From Flavobacterium sp. SUN046 (lineage in GTDB: Bacteria > Bacteroidota > Bacteroidia > Flavobacteriales > Flavobacteriaceae): a DNA stretch of 64,000 nt. The number at the start of each line of letters is the position of its first letter. The first letter of the stretch is position 1. Shown here piece by piece: positions 54,128-63,883 of this stretch. The notes beneath the pieces were generated by a model that saw nothing but the letters and a program-made list of their open reading frames with translations, searched no databases and was not told where the DNA came from. The DNA is taken from positions 1 to 64,000 of the forward strand of contig NZ_JAPQNT010000009.1 of NCBI RefSeq assembly GCF_028867965.1. Reading direction: 5' to 3'. Both the position numbers and the translations under genes were made by a program.

Positions 54128-54456
54128 TACCTATTACATCATTCATTTTACCTATACAAAACTACAACATTGGTGTTTTTTGCAGCTTTTCTTTTTGTAT
54201 GTTTTTCTTTTTTATATTGTTTTTTTACTCTTTTAAACAAGGCTTTTTTATTAAAAACTTAAAAAAAAGCTATAAAAAGTGTGATGTATGTTTTTTGTTG
54301 AGGTCGTTTTTATAGTAGAAGTAGTATTTAAAACTATTTTTATAAAACGTTATAGTTAATATCTGTAAATTCATTTTTGTTTACCTCAATAATTAATTTA
54401 TAATTTTTTTTAACCCAAATAATTATTTTTTTAAATTTTAAAATCAAGAATATCTT
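54128..54456. other. 329-base AT-rich leader before the glycosidase-barrel gene
   Basis: Holds the second copy of the 26-bp element (54146-54171) near its start, then about 285 A/T-rich bases without a frame, RNA gene or clear terminator. A long 5' untranslated leader is possible. Confidence 0.55.
54146..54171 (+). promoter_or_regulatory. Candidate operator, copy 2 (ACCTATACA...ACTACAACATT)
   Basis: TTTTACCTATACA followed by AAACTACAACATT, starting 19 bases after the stop of the regulator gene and 285 bases before the glycosidase-barrel gene. It differs from copy 1 only at two adjacent positions (AA for TT). Confidence 0.6.
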
Positions 54457-57400
54457 ATGAAAAAATTAATTCTATTTCTATTTTTTTGTTGTTTTTCATT
54501 CCAAGTTCATGCCCAAGCTGATAAAGTATCAGTTGTAAACGAACAAAATAACTTTAAACTACTAGTTAACGGTAAGCCACTTTTCATAAACGGTATGAAT
54601 TGGAATTATGATCCTATTGGTACTAATTACAACTACAGTTTATGGAAACAATCTGATGAAGTAATTAAAGCGGCTCTTGACAACGAAATGAGTATGTTAA
54701 AAAATATGGGAGTTAATACAATCAGACAATATGTAGGAATTCAGCCCAAGTGGATAACTTATATTTATCAAAAATATGGTATTTACACTATGCTTAATCA
54801 TTCATTTGGGAGATACGGTCTGACTTTAAACGGTAATTGGGTTCCAAATACAGAATATTCAAATCCAGCAACTAGAGAATTATTGTTGAAAGAAACGCAA
54901 GACATGATTCAGGAATATAAAAACACACCAGGATTGTTATTATTCCTTTTAGGAAATGAAAACAATTACGGATTATTTTGGGATGGAGCCGAAACTGAAA
55001 ATATACCACTAGAAGATAGAAAATCAACCAAAAGGGCTAAAGATTTATATAATTTATTCAATGAAGCTGTTGTTGTAATGAAAAAAATCGATACATCACA
55101 TCCGATAGCTATTTGTAATGGTGATTTACTTTTTCTTGACATAATTGCTCAAGAATGTAAAGACATTGATATTCTTGGAACTAATATGTATCGCGGTGTT
55201 TCTTTTGGAAATGCTTTTCAACAAGTGAAAGAAAAACTTAATAAACCAGTTCTATTTTCAGAATTTGGTGCTGATGCTTACAATGAAATTGATAAAGCTG
55301 AAGATCAAAAATCGCAAGCCTATTACATGGTTAATAACTGGAAAGAGATTTATGAAAATGCTGCCAATTTAGGAAAAGCAGGAAATTCATTAGGTGGTTT
55401 TACTTTTCAATTTAGTGATGGTTGGTGGAAATATGCTCAAACAAAAAACTTAGATATTCACGATACTAATGCTTCATGGTCTAATGGTGGTTACACTAAT
55501 GACTTTGTTCAAGGACAAAATAATATGAACGAAGAATGGTTCGGAATATGTGCAAAAGGTCCAGTAAGTCCTAGAGGTTTATATGATTTATACCCAAGAG
55601 CAGCTTATTATGCTCTTAAACAAGCTCATAATATAAATCCGTATGAAAGCGGAACTACTTTAGAAGGAATTTCTACTTATTTCAATAACATTCAATTAAT
55701 GGATGCTGTATTAAAAGCAAGAGGAGATAAAGCTGCACTTGTTGGAAATAGTTCTGATAAATTGAGAATTAGTAATTTAAGAGCCGAGTTTACAACATTC
55801 AATACAGGAGGAAGTTTAATTACTACGCCAGATGTAGCCGATACAAGTGTGAAAAAATATCCGAATCAATTGGGATTTGACCACATGGAATCTTATTATT
55901 TTGGAGTTGAAGGAAATCCTACTTCTAACATGCAAGCCAATGTTAATGTAAATGTTTTAGGTAATGTTGCTAGTAATCCAATAAATGAAATTTTTTATGA
56001 AAATCGTGGTAGAACACAAACAGTAACTACACCAAGCGGAACAGTTGATTTAACTGATGCTAATAGAGTTCAAGTGTATAATGCATCTTACAATTGGAAT
56101 GCTAAAGAGTTTGATTTAAGAGGTTTTTACAGAACAGGTCATTATCATTGGGGATATGAAGGCGATTTCTTCGGATTGTATCCTGAAGCTAATTATGGAC
56201 CAAACCTAGATATATATAACGGAGAAACATTAGGTTTTGAAGTAGATGGTAAAAAAAGCTTAAACGGATTGAAAGCCGCTTTCGGACCTCAATTATGGTG
56301 GGGTGCAAATCCTGCAGTTTTATTAAAATACAATCACAAACTAGGAAAAATTGATGCTACAGCCGTTTATCACGAAGATATTGACAATGCAGCAGCAGCA
56401 ACAACATCAATAGCAATTCCTTTACCAAAAACGCGCAGAGTAACACTTCACTTGAAAACTAAATTGGATGCTTTCGGATTTGAATTAGGTGGAATTTGGG
56501 GTGGACAACCTTTAAATGGTCGAACTTTTCAATATGCAGAAGGAACGTCAGGCAATTACACAATTTATGATGATAAAGTAAATTCTAAAGACAATTGGGG
56601 TGGAAAAGCTAAAATTACTTTTTCTAAAGGTAAATTTAACATGTATTCACAAGGAGCAATAATGGGTTTAGTAGCGAATGGAGGTGCAGATAATACTAAA
56701 ACTTTTACAGGTTGGCGATTAAAAGACAGTGGAAGTGGTAACCAAGCTAATTTTTTAACAGGATTTACTTATAATTTTGGAAATTTTCAAGTAGCACCTA
56801 ACTTTTTATGGCAAAAACCACTTGTAGACGCAATGCCAAATGATGTAAATGCTCCAGGCAGATTAAGAAATATTCAAGCTGATCCATTTATAGTTAGAGT
56901 TAATAGAGAAACTATTGGTGGTGAATTGTTGTTAACTTATGACCCAACTCCAGCAACTTGGATGTATGAATGGGATAACGATATGACAGAAGATGCTAAA
57001 TTTGCAATAAGTACAGATTTTGTTTACCGTCATTTACCAACCACTCAAGATGCTGCAATAGGATTTTTAAGCAATCGTACTGCTTTTGCTTTTGCAAATT
57101 CTGCGCCAGCACATGACTTATGGGAATCCAATACAAGAATAGTTTCTAAATTATCACCTGATTTTGGATTAATAACCAATTTCTATTTTGGAAATGCACA
57201 AGCCAACGGTAGTGATACAAGATTGATAGAAAGAATCGGTGCCGATGTTAGAGTAATTTATAAAAAAATTAAGATTACAAGTATGGTAAAGGTTAATGAT
57301 TGGGGTCCGTATGATTATCACCGAGATTTCAATTTGACTTATCCACTTCAATTAATGTTAGATATCTCTACTTGTGTAGGAAAACCAGATTGGTTCATTT

Positions 57401-57582
57401 TACCAAATACCAAAATAGGAATAATGGGAACTTGGCGTTCTCTTGACCAATATTCACCAAGATATTCTCCTAATCAAACTGCAACTGCTTTTTCAACGGC
57501 ACCAATAATAAGTCCAGTTGGATTTAATAATGGTACAGAATGGGAAATTAGAACCTACATTCATATAAATATCGGAAAATAA
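54457..57582 (+). CDS. Clan GH-A glycosidase fused to an outer-membrane beta-barrel domain
   Basis: 1041 residues with a signal peptide (ending VHAQ, about 1-20). Residues about 30-400 are a TIM-barrel glycosidase of the GH2/GH5/GH17 clan: LFINGMNWNYDPIG, MLKNMGVNTIRQYV, LLGNENNYG with acid/base Glu168 and VLFSEFGADAY with nucleophile Glu269. The second half (about 430-1041) has no catalytic motifs but long amphipathic strands with aromatic girdles, such as RTGHYHWGYEGDFFGLYPEA and GADVRVIYKKIKITSMVKVN, and ends in RTYIHINIGK, which I read as an outer-membrane barrel. It has neither lipobox nor T9SS tail, fitting barrel insertion. Substrate inferred to be beta-1,3-glucan from neighbours. It heads the downstream operon. 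Confidence 0.75.
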   Translation: MKKLILFLFFCCFSFQVHAQADKVSVVNEQNNFKLLVNGKPLFINGMNWNYDPIGTNYNYSLWKQSDEVIKAALDNEMSMLKNMGVNTIRQYVGIQPKWITYIYQKYGIYTMLNHSFGRYGLTLNGNWVPNTEYSNPATRELLLKETQDMIQEYKNTPGLLLFLLGNENNYGLFWDGAETENIPLEDRKSTKRAKDLYNLFNEAVVVMKKIDTSHPIAICNGDLLFLDIIAQECKDIDILGTNMYRGVSFGNAFQQVKEKLNKPVLFSEFGADAYNEIDKAEDQKSQAYYMVNNWKEIYENAANLGKAGNSLGGFTFQFSDGWWKYAQTKNLDIHDTNASWSNGGYTNDFVQGQNNMNEEWFGICAKGPVSPRGLYDLYPRAAYYALKQAHNINPYESGTTLEGISTYFNNIQLMDAVLKARGDKAALVGNSSDKLRISNLRAEFTTFNTGGSLITTPDVADTSVKKYPNQLGFDHMESYYFGVEGNPTSNMQANVNVNVLGNVASNPINEIFYENRGRTQTVTTPSGTVDLTDANRVQVYNASYNWNAKEFDLRGFYRTGHYHWGYEGDFFGLYPEANYGPNLDIYNGETLGFEVDGKKSLNGLKAAFGPQLWWGANPAVLLKYNHKLGKIDATAVYHEDIDNAAAATTSIAIPLPKTRRVTLHLKTKLDAFGFELGGIWGGQPLNGRTFQYAEGTSGNYTIYDDKVNSKDNWGGKAKITFSKGKFNMYSQGAIMGLVANGGADNTKTFTGWRLKDSGSGNQANFLTGFTYNFGNFQVAPNFLWQKPLVDAMPNDVNAPGRLRNIQADPFIVRVNRETIGGELLLTYDPTPATWMYEWDNDMTEDAKFAISTDFVYRHLPTTQDAAIGFLSNRTAFAFANSAPAHDLWESNTRIVSKLSPDFGLITNFYFGNAQANGSDTRLIERIGADVRVIYKKIKITSMVKVNDWGPYDYHRDFNLTYPLQLMLDISTCVGKPDWFILPNTKIGIMGTWRSLDQYSPRYSPNQTATAFSTAPIISPVGFNNGTEWEIRTYIHINIGK

Positions 57583-57594
57583 TTTTAAAAAAAA

Positions 57595-59466
57595 ATGAAT
57601 ATGAAAAATAAAAAAATTAATTATTTAAAAATCACTTTCCTTATTGGACTGGCGCTTACAGCATGCATTAGTTGTCAGAGAGATTTATCAGATGATGCGG
57701 TATTGTCAACTTACTCTAAAAACGGAGATGTTTTTATTGATGCTTTTAGTGCTGGCCTAGGTTATGGAGCTTTTGGTGGCTCTAAATACACTGCATTTTC
57801 AGTTGACAATGAAGTGAAACATTTAGGAACAACTTCTATGCGATTTGACGTGCCTAATGTTGGAGACCCGCAAGGTGCGTATGCAGGCGGTGTATTTATT
57901 GATGCTTCAGGTAGAAATTTAACAGATTATGATGCCTTGACATTTTGGATTAAAAGTTCTCAAGGTGCCTCATTAAACGAAGTTGGATTCGGAACTGATT
58001 TTGCAGCAAATAAATATAATGTTGTGCTAAAGAATGTTAGTATTGCTACCAATTGGCAAAAAGTAATTATTCCTATTCCAGATGCTTCAAAACTACTTCA
58101 AGAAAAAGGAATGTTTTGGTATTCTGAAGGACCAGAAAACGGACTCGGATACACGTTTTGGATTGATGATGTAAAATTTGAAAAATTAGGTACAATTGCT
58201 TATCCAACACCTTCTATTCTTGATGGATTGGACAAAGTAGAACAAACATTTATAGGGTCTAATAGTACTTTGTCTGGCCTTTCTGAAACCTTTAATATGC
58301 CAACAGGCGCAAATCAAACAGTTTCATTAGCGCCAAGTTATTTCACATTTATATCATCAAACCCAAGTGTTGCAACAGTTGATGAACTCGGTAAAGTTTC
58401 AGTAATAGGAAGCGGTACAACAATTATAACGGCTAAATTAGCTGGTAAAGACGCATTAGGATCATTAACATTAACTTCTTTAGGCGTTTTTACTCCTGCG
58501 CCAACACCTACAAAAGATGCAGCTAATGTAATTTCTATTTTTAGTAATGCTTACACCAATGTACCTGTAGAATACTATAATGGTTTTTATCAACCTTATC
58601 AAACTACTTTAGGCGGAAATGATATTCATATTAATAACGATGATATCATTAGATATACAAATCTTAACTTTGTTGGAACACAGTTTTCTCAACCAACAGT
58701 TGATGCTTCACAAATGACATATCTTCATGTTGATATTCAAGTTCAAGAAGCAATGACAGCTGGTGATCACATTAAAGTTCAATTGGGTGATTTTGGTGCA
58801 AATGCAGTTTTTGGTGGCGGCGATGATACTAATGGTAGTGTAAATTTTACAAATACTAGTTTCACAACTGGAAGTTGGGTTGGGTTAGATATTCCGTTAT
58901 CAAGTTTTACAGGATTAACAAGCAAAAGCCATTTAGCACAAATATTATTTATTTCTGATGCTACTATTTCTAATATTTTAGTTGATAACATTTATTTTTA
59001 TAAAGTTCCTACAGCTCCAACTACAGCAGCTCCAACTCCTACAGTTCCATCTGCAAATGTTCTATCTGTTTTTAGCGATGCTTACACCAATGTTGCTTCT
59101 AATTTGAATCCTAATTGGGGTCAAACTACAGTTGTAACTCAAGTGGCAATTGCAGGAAATAATACATTAAAATATGCAGGTTTAAATTATCAAGGACTTC
59201 AATTTGCAAGCAGTCAAAATGTTTCAGCAATGACTTTTTTACATATTGATTATTACAGCGCTAATTCAACTTCATTAAAAACCTATTTAATTAGCACTGG
59301 TCCAGTTGAAAAGGCTAAAATTTTAACCGTGCCAACTTCTACCGGTTGGAATAGTATTGAAATTCCTTTGTCTAATTTTTCACCAGTGAATCTTGCTGAT
59401 ATAATCCAAATGAAGTTTGATGGAAATGGAGATATTTATTTAGATAATATTTATTTTCATAACTAA
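57595..59466 (+). CDS. Surface glycan-binding lipoprotein with repeated CBM-like domains
   Basis: 623 residues. A lipoprotein signal ends at the Cys of LALTAC (about residue 23), with a second Cys soon after. Four parts follow: a CBM-like sandwich (about 45-200, ending YTFWIDDVKFEKLG), a BIG2-type immunoglobulin-like domain (about 205-300, FISSNPSVATVDELGKVSVI), and two related sandwich modules (about 308-465 and 475-623), each opening ANVxSxFSxAYTNV and ending in DNIYF. The last two resemble the N-terminal module of the T9SS protein at 49581. Likely a SusE/SGBP-like capture protein. It begins 12 bases after the barrel-fusion gene. Confidence 0.75.
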   Translation: MNMKNKKINYLKITFLIGLALTACISCQRDLSDDAVLSTYSKNGDVFIDAFSAGLGYGAFGGSKYTAFSVDNEVKHLGTTSMRFDVPNVGDPQGAYAGGVFIDASGRNLTDYDALTFWIKSSQGASLNEVGFGTDFAANKYNVVLKNVSIATNWQKVIIPIPDASKLLQEKGMFWYSEGPENGLGYTFWIDDVKFEKLGTIAYPTPSILDGLDKVEQTFIGSNSTLSGLSETFNMPTGANQTVSLAPSYFTFISSNPSVATVDELGKVSVIGSGTTIITAKLAGKDALGSLTLTSLGVFTPAPTPTKDAANVISIFSNAYTNVPVEYYNGFYQPYQTTLGGNDIHINNDDIIRYTNLNFVGTQFSQPTVDASQMTYLHVDIQVQEAMTAGDHIKVQLGDFGANAVFGGGDDTNGSVNFTNTSFTTGSWVGLDIPLSSFTGLTSKSHLAQILFISDATISNILVDNIYFYKVPTAPTTAAPTPTVPSANVLSVFSDAYTNVASNLNPNWGQTTVVTQVAIAGNNTLKYAGLNYQGLQFASSQNVSAMTFLHIDYYSANSTSLKTYLISTGPVEKAKILTVPTSTGWNSIEIPLSNFSPVNLADIIQMKFDGNGDIYLDNIYFHN

Positions 59467-59501
59467 TAAACTAATTTAATTCAACTTTTAATAAAAAAAT
59501 C

Positions 59502-60317
59502 ATGAATATAAAGAATAATAGATTTTGGAATAACACAATCATAATTTGCTGTTTGTATTTGGTATCAGGTTGCTCTGTTGATGAAAAACAAAAAGTAACA
59601 AATTATACCAATTTGGTAATGCAAGACGAATTTAGTACAGACGGCGCATTAAGTAATTCATTATGGAATTATAATATCGGAACAGGTGCTAATGGCTGGG
59701 GAAATAACGAATTAGAATATTATACCGACCGACCTGAAAATGTTAAGATTGAAAACGGTATGCTGAAAATTACAGCTATAAAAGAGTCTTACATGGGTTC
59801 GGCTTATACTTCGGCAAGAATAACAACCAAAGGTAAGTTTACCCAAAAATATGGTCGATTTGAAGCTCGTATAAAAATGCCTTATGGTCAAGGAATGTGG
59901 CCAGCTTTCTGGTTATTAGGTGAAAATAGCGATGCCGTAGTTTGGCCTCAATGTGGTGAAATTGACATAATGGAATTTAGAGGTCAAGAACCATCTACAA
60001 CTAATGGAACTATTCACGGACCAGGATATTCTGGTGCATCAGCAATTACTAAATCATACACTTTACCTAATGATAGATTAGATACTGATTTTCATGTTTT
60101 CGGAATTGAATGGGGAGAAAATTATATTAATTTTTATGTTGATGATGTTTTGTACAACCAAATTACTCCAGAAAAAGCTAATGGTCAATGGGTATTTGAT
60201 CAACCTTTTTATATAATAATAAATCTAGCAGTTGGTGGAAATTTTGTAGGTGCACCAAATACGCAAACCGTTTTTCCTCAATCAATGTTAATTGATTATG
60301 TGAGAGTTTACAACTAA
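59502..60317 (+). CDS. GH16 endo-beta-1,3-glucanase (laminarinase) lipoprotein
   Basis: 271 residues. The signal ends in a lipobox (LVSGC), so the enzyme is lipid-anchored, probably on the outer membrane. The single domain is a GH16 jelly roll with the catalytic GEIDIMEF motif: nucleophile Glu153, Asp155 and acid/base Glu158. NNELEYYTDRPENVKIENG and RFEARIKMPYGQGMWPAFWL are typical of bacterial laminarinases, and the protein ends with MLIDYVRVYN. It should cut beta-1,3- (or mixed 1,3-1,4-) glucan into short oligosaccharides. It lies 35 bases after the binding lipoprotein gene. Confidence 0.92.
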   Translation: MNIKNNRFWNNTIIICCLYLVSGCSVDEKQKVTNYTNLVMQDEFSTDGALSNSLWNYNIGTGANGWGNNELEYYTDRPENVKIENGMLKITAIKESYMGSAYTSARITTKGKFTQKYGRFEARIKMPYGQGMWPAFWLLGENSDAVVWPQCGEIDIMEFRGQEPSTTNGTIHGPGYSGASAITKSYTLPNDRLDTDFHVFGIEWGENYINFYVDDVLYNQITPEKANGQWVFDQPFYIIINLAVGGNFVGAPNTQTVFPQSMLIDYVRVYN

Positions 60318-60414
60318 TATTTTAACTAAAATTAAATAACATGATTTGGCTTTCTTATAAAGTTAATTCATGTTATTTATTAATAAAATTACAAAAGAAT
60401 ACTACAATTAAATC

Positions 60415-63400
60415 ATGAGTAATAGTCAAACCTTATTTGCCGAAAATGAAACTAAGTCAATTGCAATGGAAATTGTTTCAATTAACGATGAAAAATATTA
60501 TAAAATAGCCAATAACGATGCTATGCGTCCGTTTTTCATGAGTATTGTGAGCGATTCCAATCATTGGATGTTTTTATCAAGTAATGGTGGATTAACAGCT
60601 GGTAGAAAAAATGCTGAGTTTGCACTTTTTCCTTATTATACAGATGATAAGATTACAGAATCCTATGATATTACCGGAAGCAAATCGATTTTTCAAATCC
60701 AGCATAATAATGAAATTCACATTTGGGAACCTTTCTCAGAACGGTTTTCGCATAATATGTTTAACGTTTCTCGAAATTTATATAAAAACCTTTACGGAAA
60801 TAAAGTAGTTTTTGAAGAAGTAAACCACGATTTAAAAATCACTTTTCGATATCATTGGAACTCAAGTAATAAATTTGGATTTGTCAGAAAATCAGAATTA
60901 ATTAATCAATCTGAAACTAATTATCAGATAAATGTACTTGATGGAATCCAAAACATTCTTCCTTTTGGTGTAACAAGTGATTTGCAAAACGCCGCAAGTA
61001 ATTTGGTCGATGCCTATAAAAGAAGTGAATTACACCAACAAAGCGGCTTAGGAATATTTGCTTTAAGTGCAATAATAGTTGACAAAGCCGAACCAAGTGA
61101 AGCATTAAAATCAAATATAGTTTGGTCTATCGGGATGAAAAATCCATCTTATTTAGTTTCATCATTACAACTTTCAAAATTCAGAAATAAACAAAAAGTA
61201 ACTTTAGAAGACGATATTAAAGGCGAAAAAGGAGCTTATTTTTTAAATTCTGAAATCATTTTAAATCAAAATTCAAAACAAGATTGGACAATTATTGCTA
61301 ATGTCAACCAAGATCATTCGGATATTGCTCAAATAATAAACACCATTCAAACTGAAAAAAATCTTGAAGAAGTAATTAATCAGGACATTGAGTTAGGAAC
61401 AAAAAAACTTATAGAACTCAATGCTTCGTCTGATGCTTTGCAACTTACAAATGATAATTTAAGAGATACACGACATTTTGCCAATACACTTTTCAATATT
61501 ATGCGTGGCGGAATTTTCGATTTTAATTATCAAATAGAAAAACAAGATTTCTTAAATTATATCGAGAAAGCAAACCATTTAGTTTATCAAAAATTAGAAA
61601 AAAGCTTAAACCAACTCACAGATTTATTTAGTTTAGAAACCATAAAAGAATTTGCATCTAAGCAAAATGATTCTGATTTTGAACGATTAAGTTTAGAATA
61701 TTTACCGTTAAAATTTAGTAGAAGACACGGCGATCCAAGCCGACCTTGGAACAAATTTTCAATCAATACACAAAGTGAAATTGACGGTTCTAAAATTTTA
61801 GATTATGAAGGTAACTGGCGTGATATTTTCCAAAATTGGGAAGCATTGGCACATTCGTTTCCAGATTTTATCGAAAATATGATTCATAAATTCCTAAACG
61901 CAACCACTTTTGATGGGTACAATCCGTATCGAGTTACCAAAGATGGTTTTGATTGGGAAACCGTCGAAGAAGACAATCCTTGGTCGTACATAGGATATTG
62001 GGGCGATCATCAAATAATTTATTTGTTGAAATTCTTAGAAATAATCGAAAAACACCAACCCAAAAAATTAGAAGAACTTTTTAATAAGGATATTTTTGTT
62101 TATGCCAACGTACCTTATGTTATAAAATCATACGATGATATTCTTAAAAATCCAAAAGATACAATTGAATTCAATCACGATTTAGACATAAAAATTCGTG
62201 AAGAAAGAACTAAAATTGGAGCCGATGGAACTTTATTAAAAGATGCTAACGGCGACATTTATAAAGTCAATTTAATTGAAAAATTGTTGGCTACCGTTTT
62301 AGCTAAAATGTCGAATTTTATTCCAGAAGGTGGAATTTGGTTGAACACACAACGTCCAGAATGGAACGATGCCAATAATGCTTTAGTTGGAAATGGAGTT
62401 TCGATGGTTACTTTATATTACTTGAGAAGATTTTTAAATTATTTCCAAAAATTAGTTGAAAATACTGAAGTTGAAAGCATCAAAATATCTAATGAAATGG
62501 TAGAATTTTATCATTCAATAAGAGAAAATTTAATCAAGTTTGAGCCTTCTTTAAAAGGAAAATTCAATGATTTCGAAAGAAAAACGATTTTAGATGTACT
62601 CGGAAATGCCGCTTCAGAATACCGAAATCAAGTATATCAAAATGGCTTTTGGGGTAATAAAAGAACACATTCAATGACTGGTTTAAAACAATTTATTGAA
62701 GTAAGTTTAAAATTTATCGACCATTCTATTGAGGCAAATAAAAGAGAAGACAATTTGTATCACGCTTATAATTTAATGACCGTTGAAAACGAAAAAGAAG
62801 TATCAATTTCTTATTTAAGCGAAATGCTCGAAGGTCAAGTTGCCGTTTTGAGTTCAGGATATTTATCTCCCAAAGAAGCTTTAAATGTTTTAGACGGTTT
62901 GAAAAACAGCAAACTTTTTAGGCAAGATCAATACAGTTATATTTTATATCCAAACAAAAATTTGTCAAAATTCCTTGAGAAAAATACAATTTCAAGTGAA
63001 GTTGTGTCTAAATCAGAATTATTAACCAATTTAATTGCCGCAAATAATACCCAAATAATTAAGAAAGACTGCAACGGAATTTACCATTTTAACGGAAATT
63101 TTAAAAATGCTGGCGATTTAGAAATTGCCTTAGAGTCACTTTCAAAAACATCTTTTGCTAAGCAAGCAGAAAAAGATAAAAAACAAGTATTACATGCATT
63201 TGAAACTATTTTTAATCACAAATCATTTACAGGTCGTTCGGGAACATTTTATGGTTATGAAGGTTTGGGTTCGATTTATTGGCACATGGTTTCCAAATTG
63301 CAATTGGCAGTTCAAGAATGTTGCTTAAAAGCCGTTGAAGAACAAGAATCAGATGAAGTAATAGGAAGATTATTAGAACATTATTACGAAATCAATGAAG

Positions 63401-63879
63401 GAATTGGCGTGCACAAATCACCTCAATTATACGGTGCTTTTCCAACCGATCCTTATTCGCATACACCAGCAGGAAAAGGCGCACAACAACCTGGAATGAC
63501 AGGTCAAGTCAAAGAAGACATTTTATCTCGTTTTGGAGAATTAGGTGTTTTTGTTACAAATGGAAAACTATATTTCAATCCGTGTTTGTTGCGAAAAGAT
63601 GAATTTCTTTCAGAAGCTAAATCATTCAATTATGTAGATGTAAATTTCAATTCAAGAACAATTGAAATGCAACCAAATTCTATTTGTTTTACTTATTGTC
63701 AAATTCCAGTTGTATACACAATTTCCAATCAAAAAAGGATTGAAGTTAGTTATAGCAATAACACAAATGTAAATTTTGACGGATTAATTATGGATGCTAA
63801 AACTAGTAAACAAGTTTTCGGTAGAACTGCTGAAATCAGTCAAATTAGAGTAGCTATTTTAGAAAGTGAATTGAAATAA
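60415..63879 (+). CDS. Putative GH149-like beta-1,3-oligoglucan phosphorylase
   Basis: 1154 residues, no signal peptide, so cytoplasmic. The N-terminal part (about 15-280) is a beta-sandwich of the GH94/GH149 phosphorylase type (SSNGGLTAGRKNAEFALFPY). A linker leads to an alpha/alpha barrel with RRHGDPSRPWNKF, SYIGYWGDHQ (Asp531 a likely general acid), TQRPEWNDANNALVGNGVSM and a C-terminal GRSGTFYGYEGLGSIYWHM with HTPAGKGAQQPGMTGQVK, probably the phosphate and substrate loops. The size and layout match GH149 enzymes, which split beta-1,3-oligoglucans with phosphate to give glucose 1-phosphate. A related GH94/GH161-type specificity is possible. The next gene begins four bases after the stop. 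Confidence 0.75.
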   Translation: MSNSQTLFAENETKSIAMEIVSINDEKYYKIANNDAMRPFFMSIVSDSNHWMFLSSNGGLTAGRKNAEFALFPYYTDDKITESYDITGSKSIFQIQHNNEIHIWEPFSERFSHNMFNVSRNLYKNLYGNKVVFEEVNHDLKITFRYHWNSSNKFGFVRKSELINQSETNYQINVLDGIQNILPFGVTSDLQNAASNLVDAYKRSELHQQSGLGIFALSAIIVDKAEPSEALKSNIVWSIGMKNPSYLVSSLQLSKFRNKQKVTLEDDIKGEKGAYFLNSEIILNQNSKQDWTIIANVNQDHSDIAQIINTIQTEKNLEEVINQDIELGTKKLIELNASSDALQLTNDNLRDTRHFANTLFNIMRGGIFDFNYQIEKQDFLNYIEKANHLVYQKLEKSLNQLTDLFSLETIKEFASKQNDSDFERLSLEYLPLKFSRRHGDPSRPWNKFSINTQSEIDGSKILDYEGNWRDIFQNWEALAHSFPDFIENMIHKFLNATTFDGYNPYRVTKDGFDWETVEEDNPWSYIGYWGDHQIIYLLKFLEIIEKHQPKKLEELFNKDIFVYANVPYVIKSYDDILKNPKDTIEFNHDLDIKIREERTKIGADGTLLKDANGDIYKVNLIEKLLATVLAKMSNFIPEGGIWLNTQRPEWNDANNALVGNGVSMVTLYYLRRFLNYFQKLVENTEVESIKISNEMVEFYHSIRENLIKFEPSLKGKFNDFERKTILDVLGNAASEYRNQVYQNGFWGNKRTHSMTGLKQFIEVSLKFIDHSIEANKREDNLYHAYNLMTVENEKEVSISYLSEMLEGQVAVLSSGYLSPKEALNVLDGLKNSKLFRQDQYSYILYPNKNLSKFLEKNTISSEVVSKSELLTNLIAANNTQIIKKDCNGIYHFNGNFKNAGDLEIALESLSKTSFAKQAEKDKKQVLHAFETIFNHKSFTGRSGTFYGYEGLGSIYWHMVSKLQLAVQECCLKAVEEQESDEVIGRLLEHYYEINEGIGVHKSPQLYGAFPTDPYSHTPAGKGAQQPGMTGQVKEDILSRFGELGVFVTNGKLYFNPCLLRKDEFLSEAKSFNYVDVNFNSRTIEMQPNSICFTYCQIPVVYTISNQKRIEVSYSNNTNVNFDGLIMDAKTSKQVFGRTAEISQIRVAILESELK

Positions 63880-63883
63880 AAAT

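Noticed and set aside
54181..54340. T-rich stretch after the second operator copy, considered as a terminator of the regulator gene
   Set aside because: No stable GC-containing stem could be found next to the T runs.
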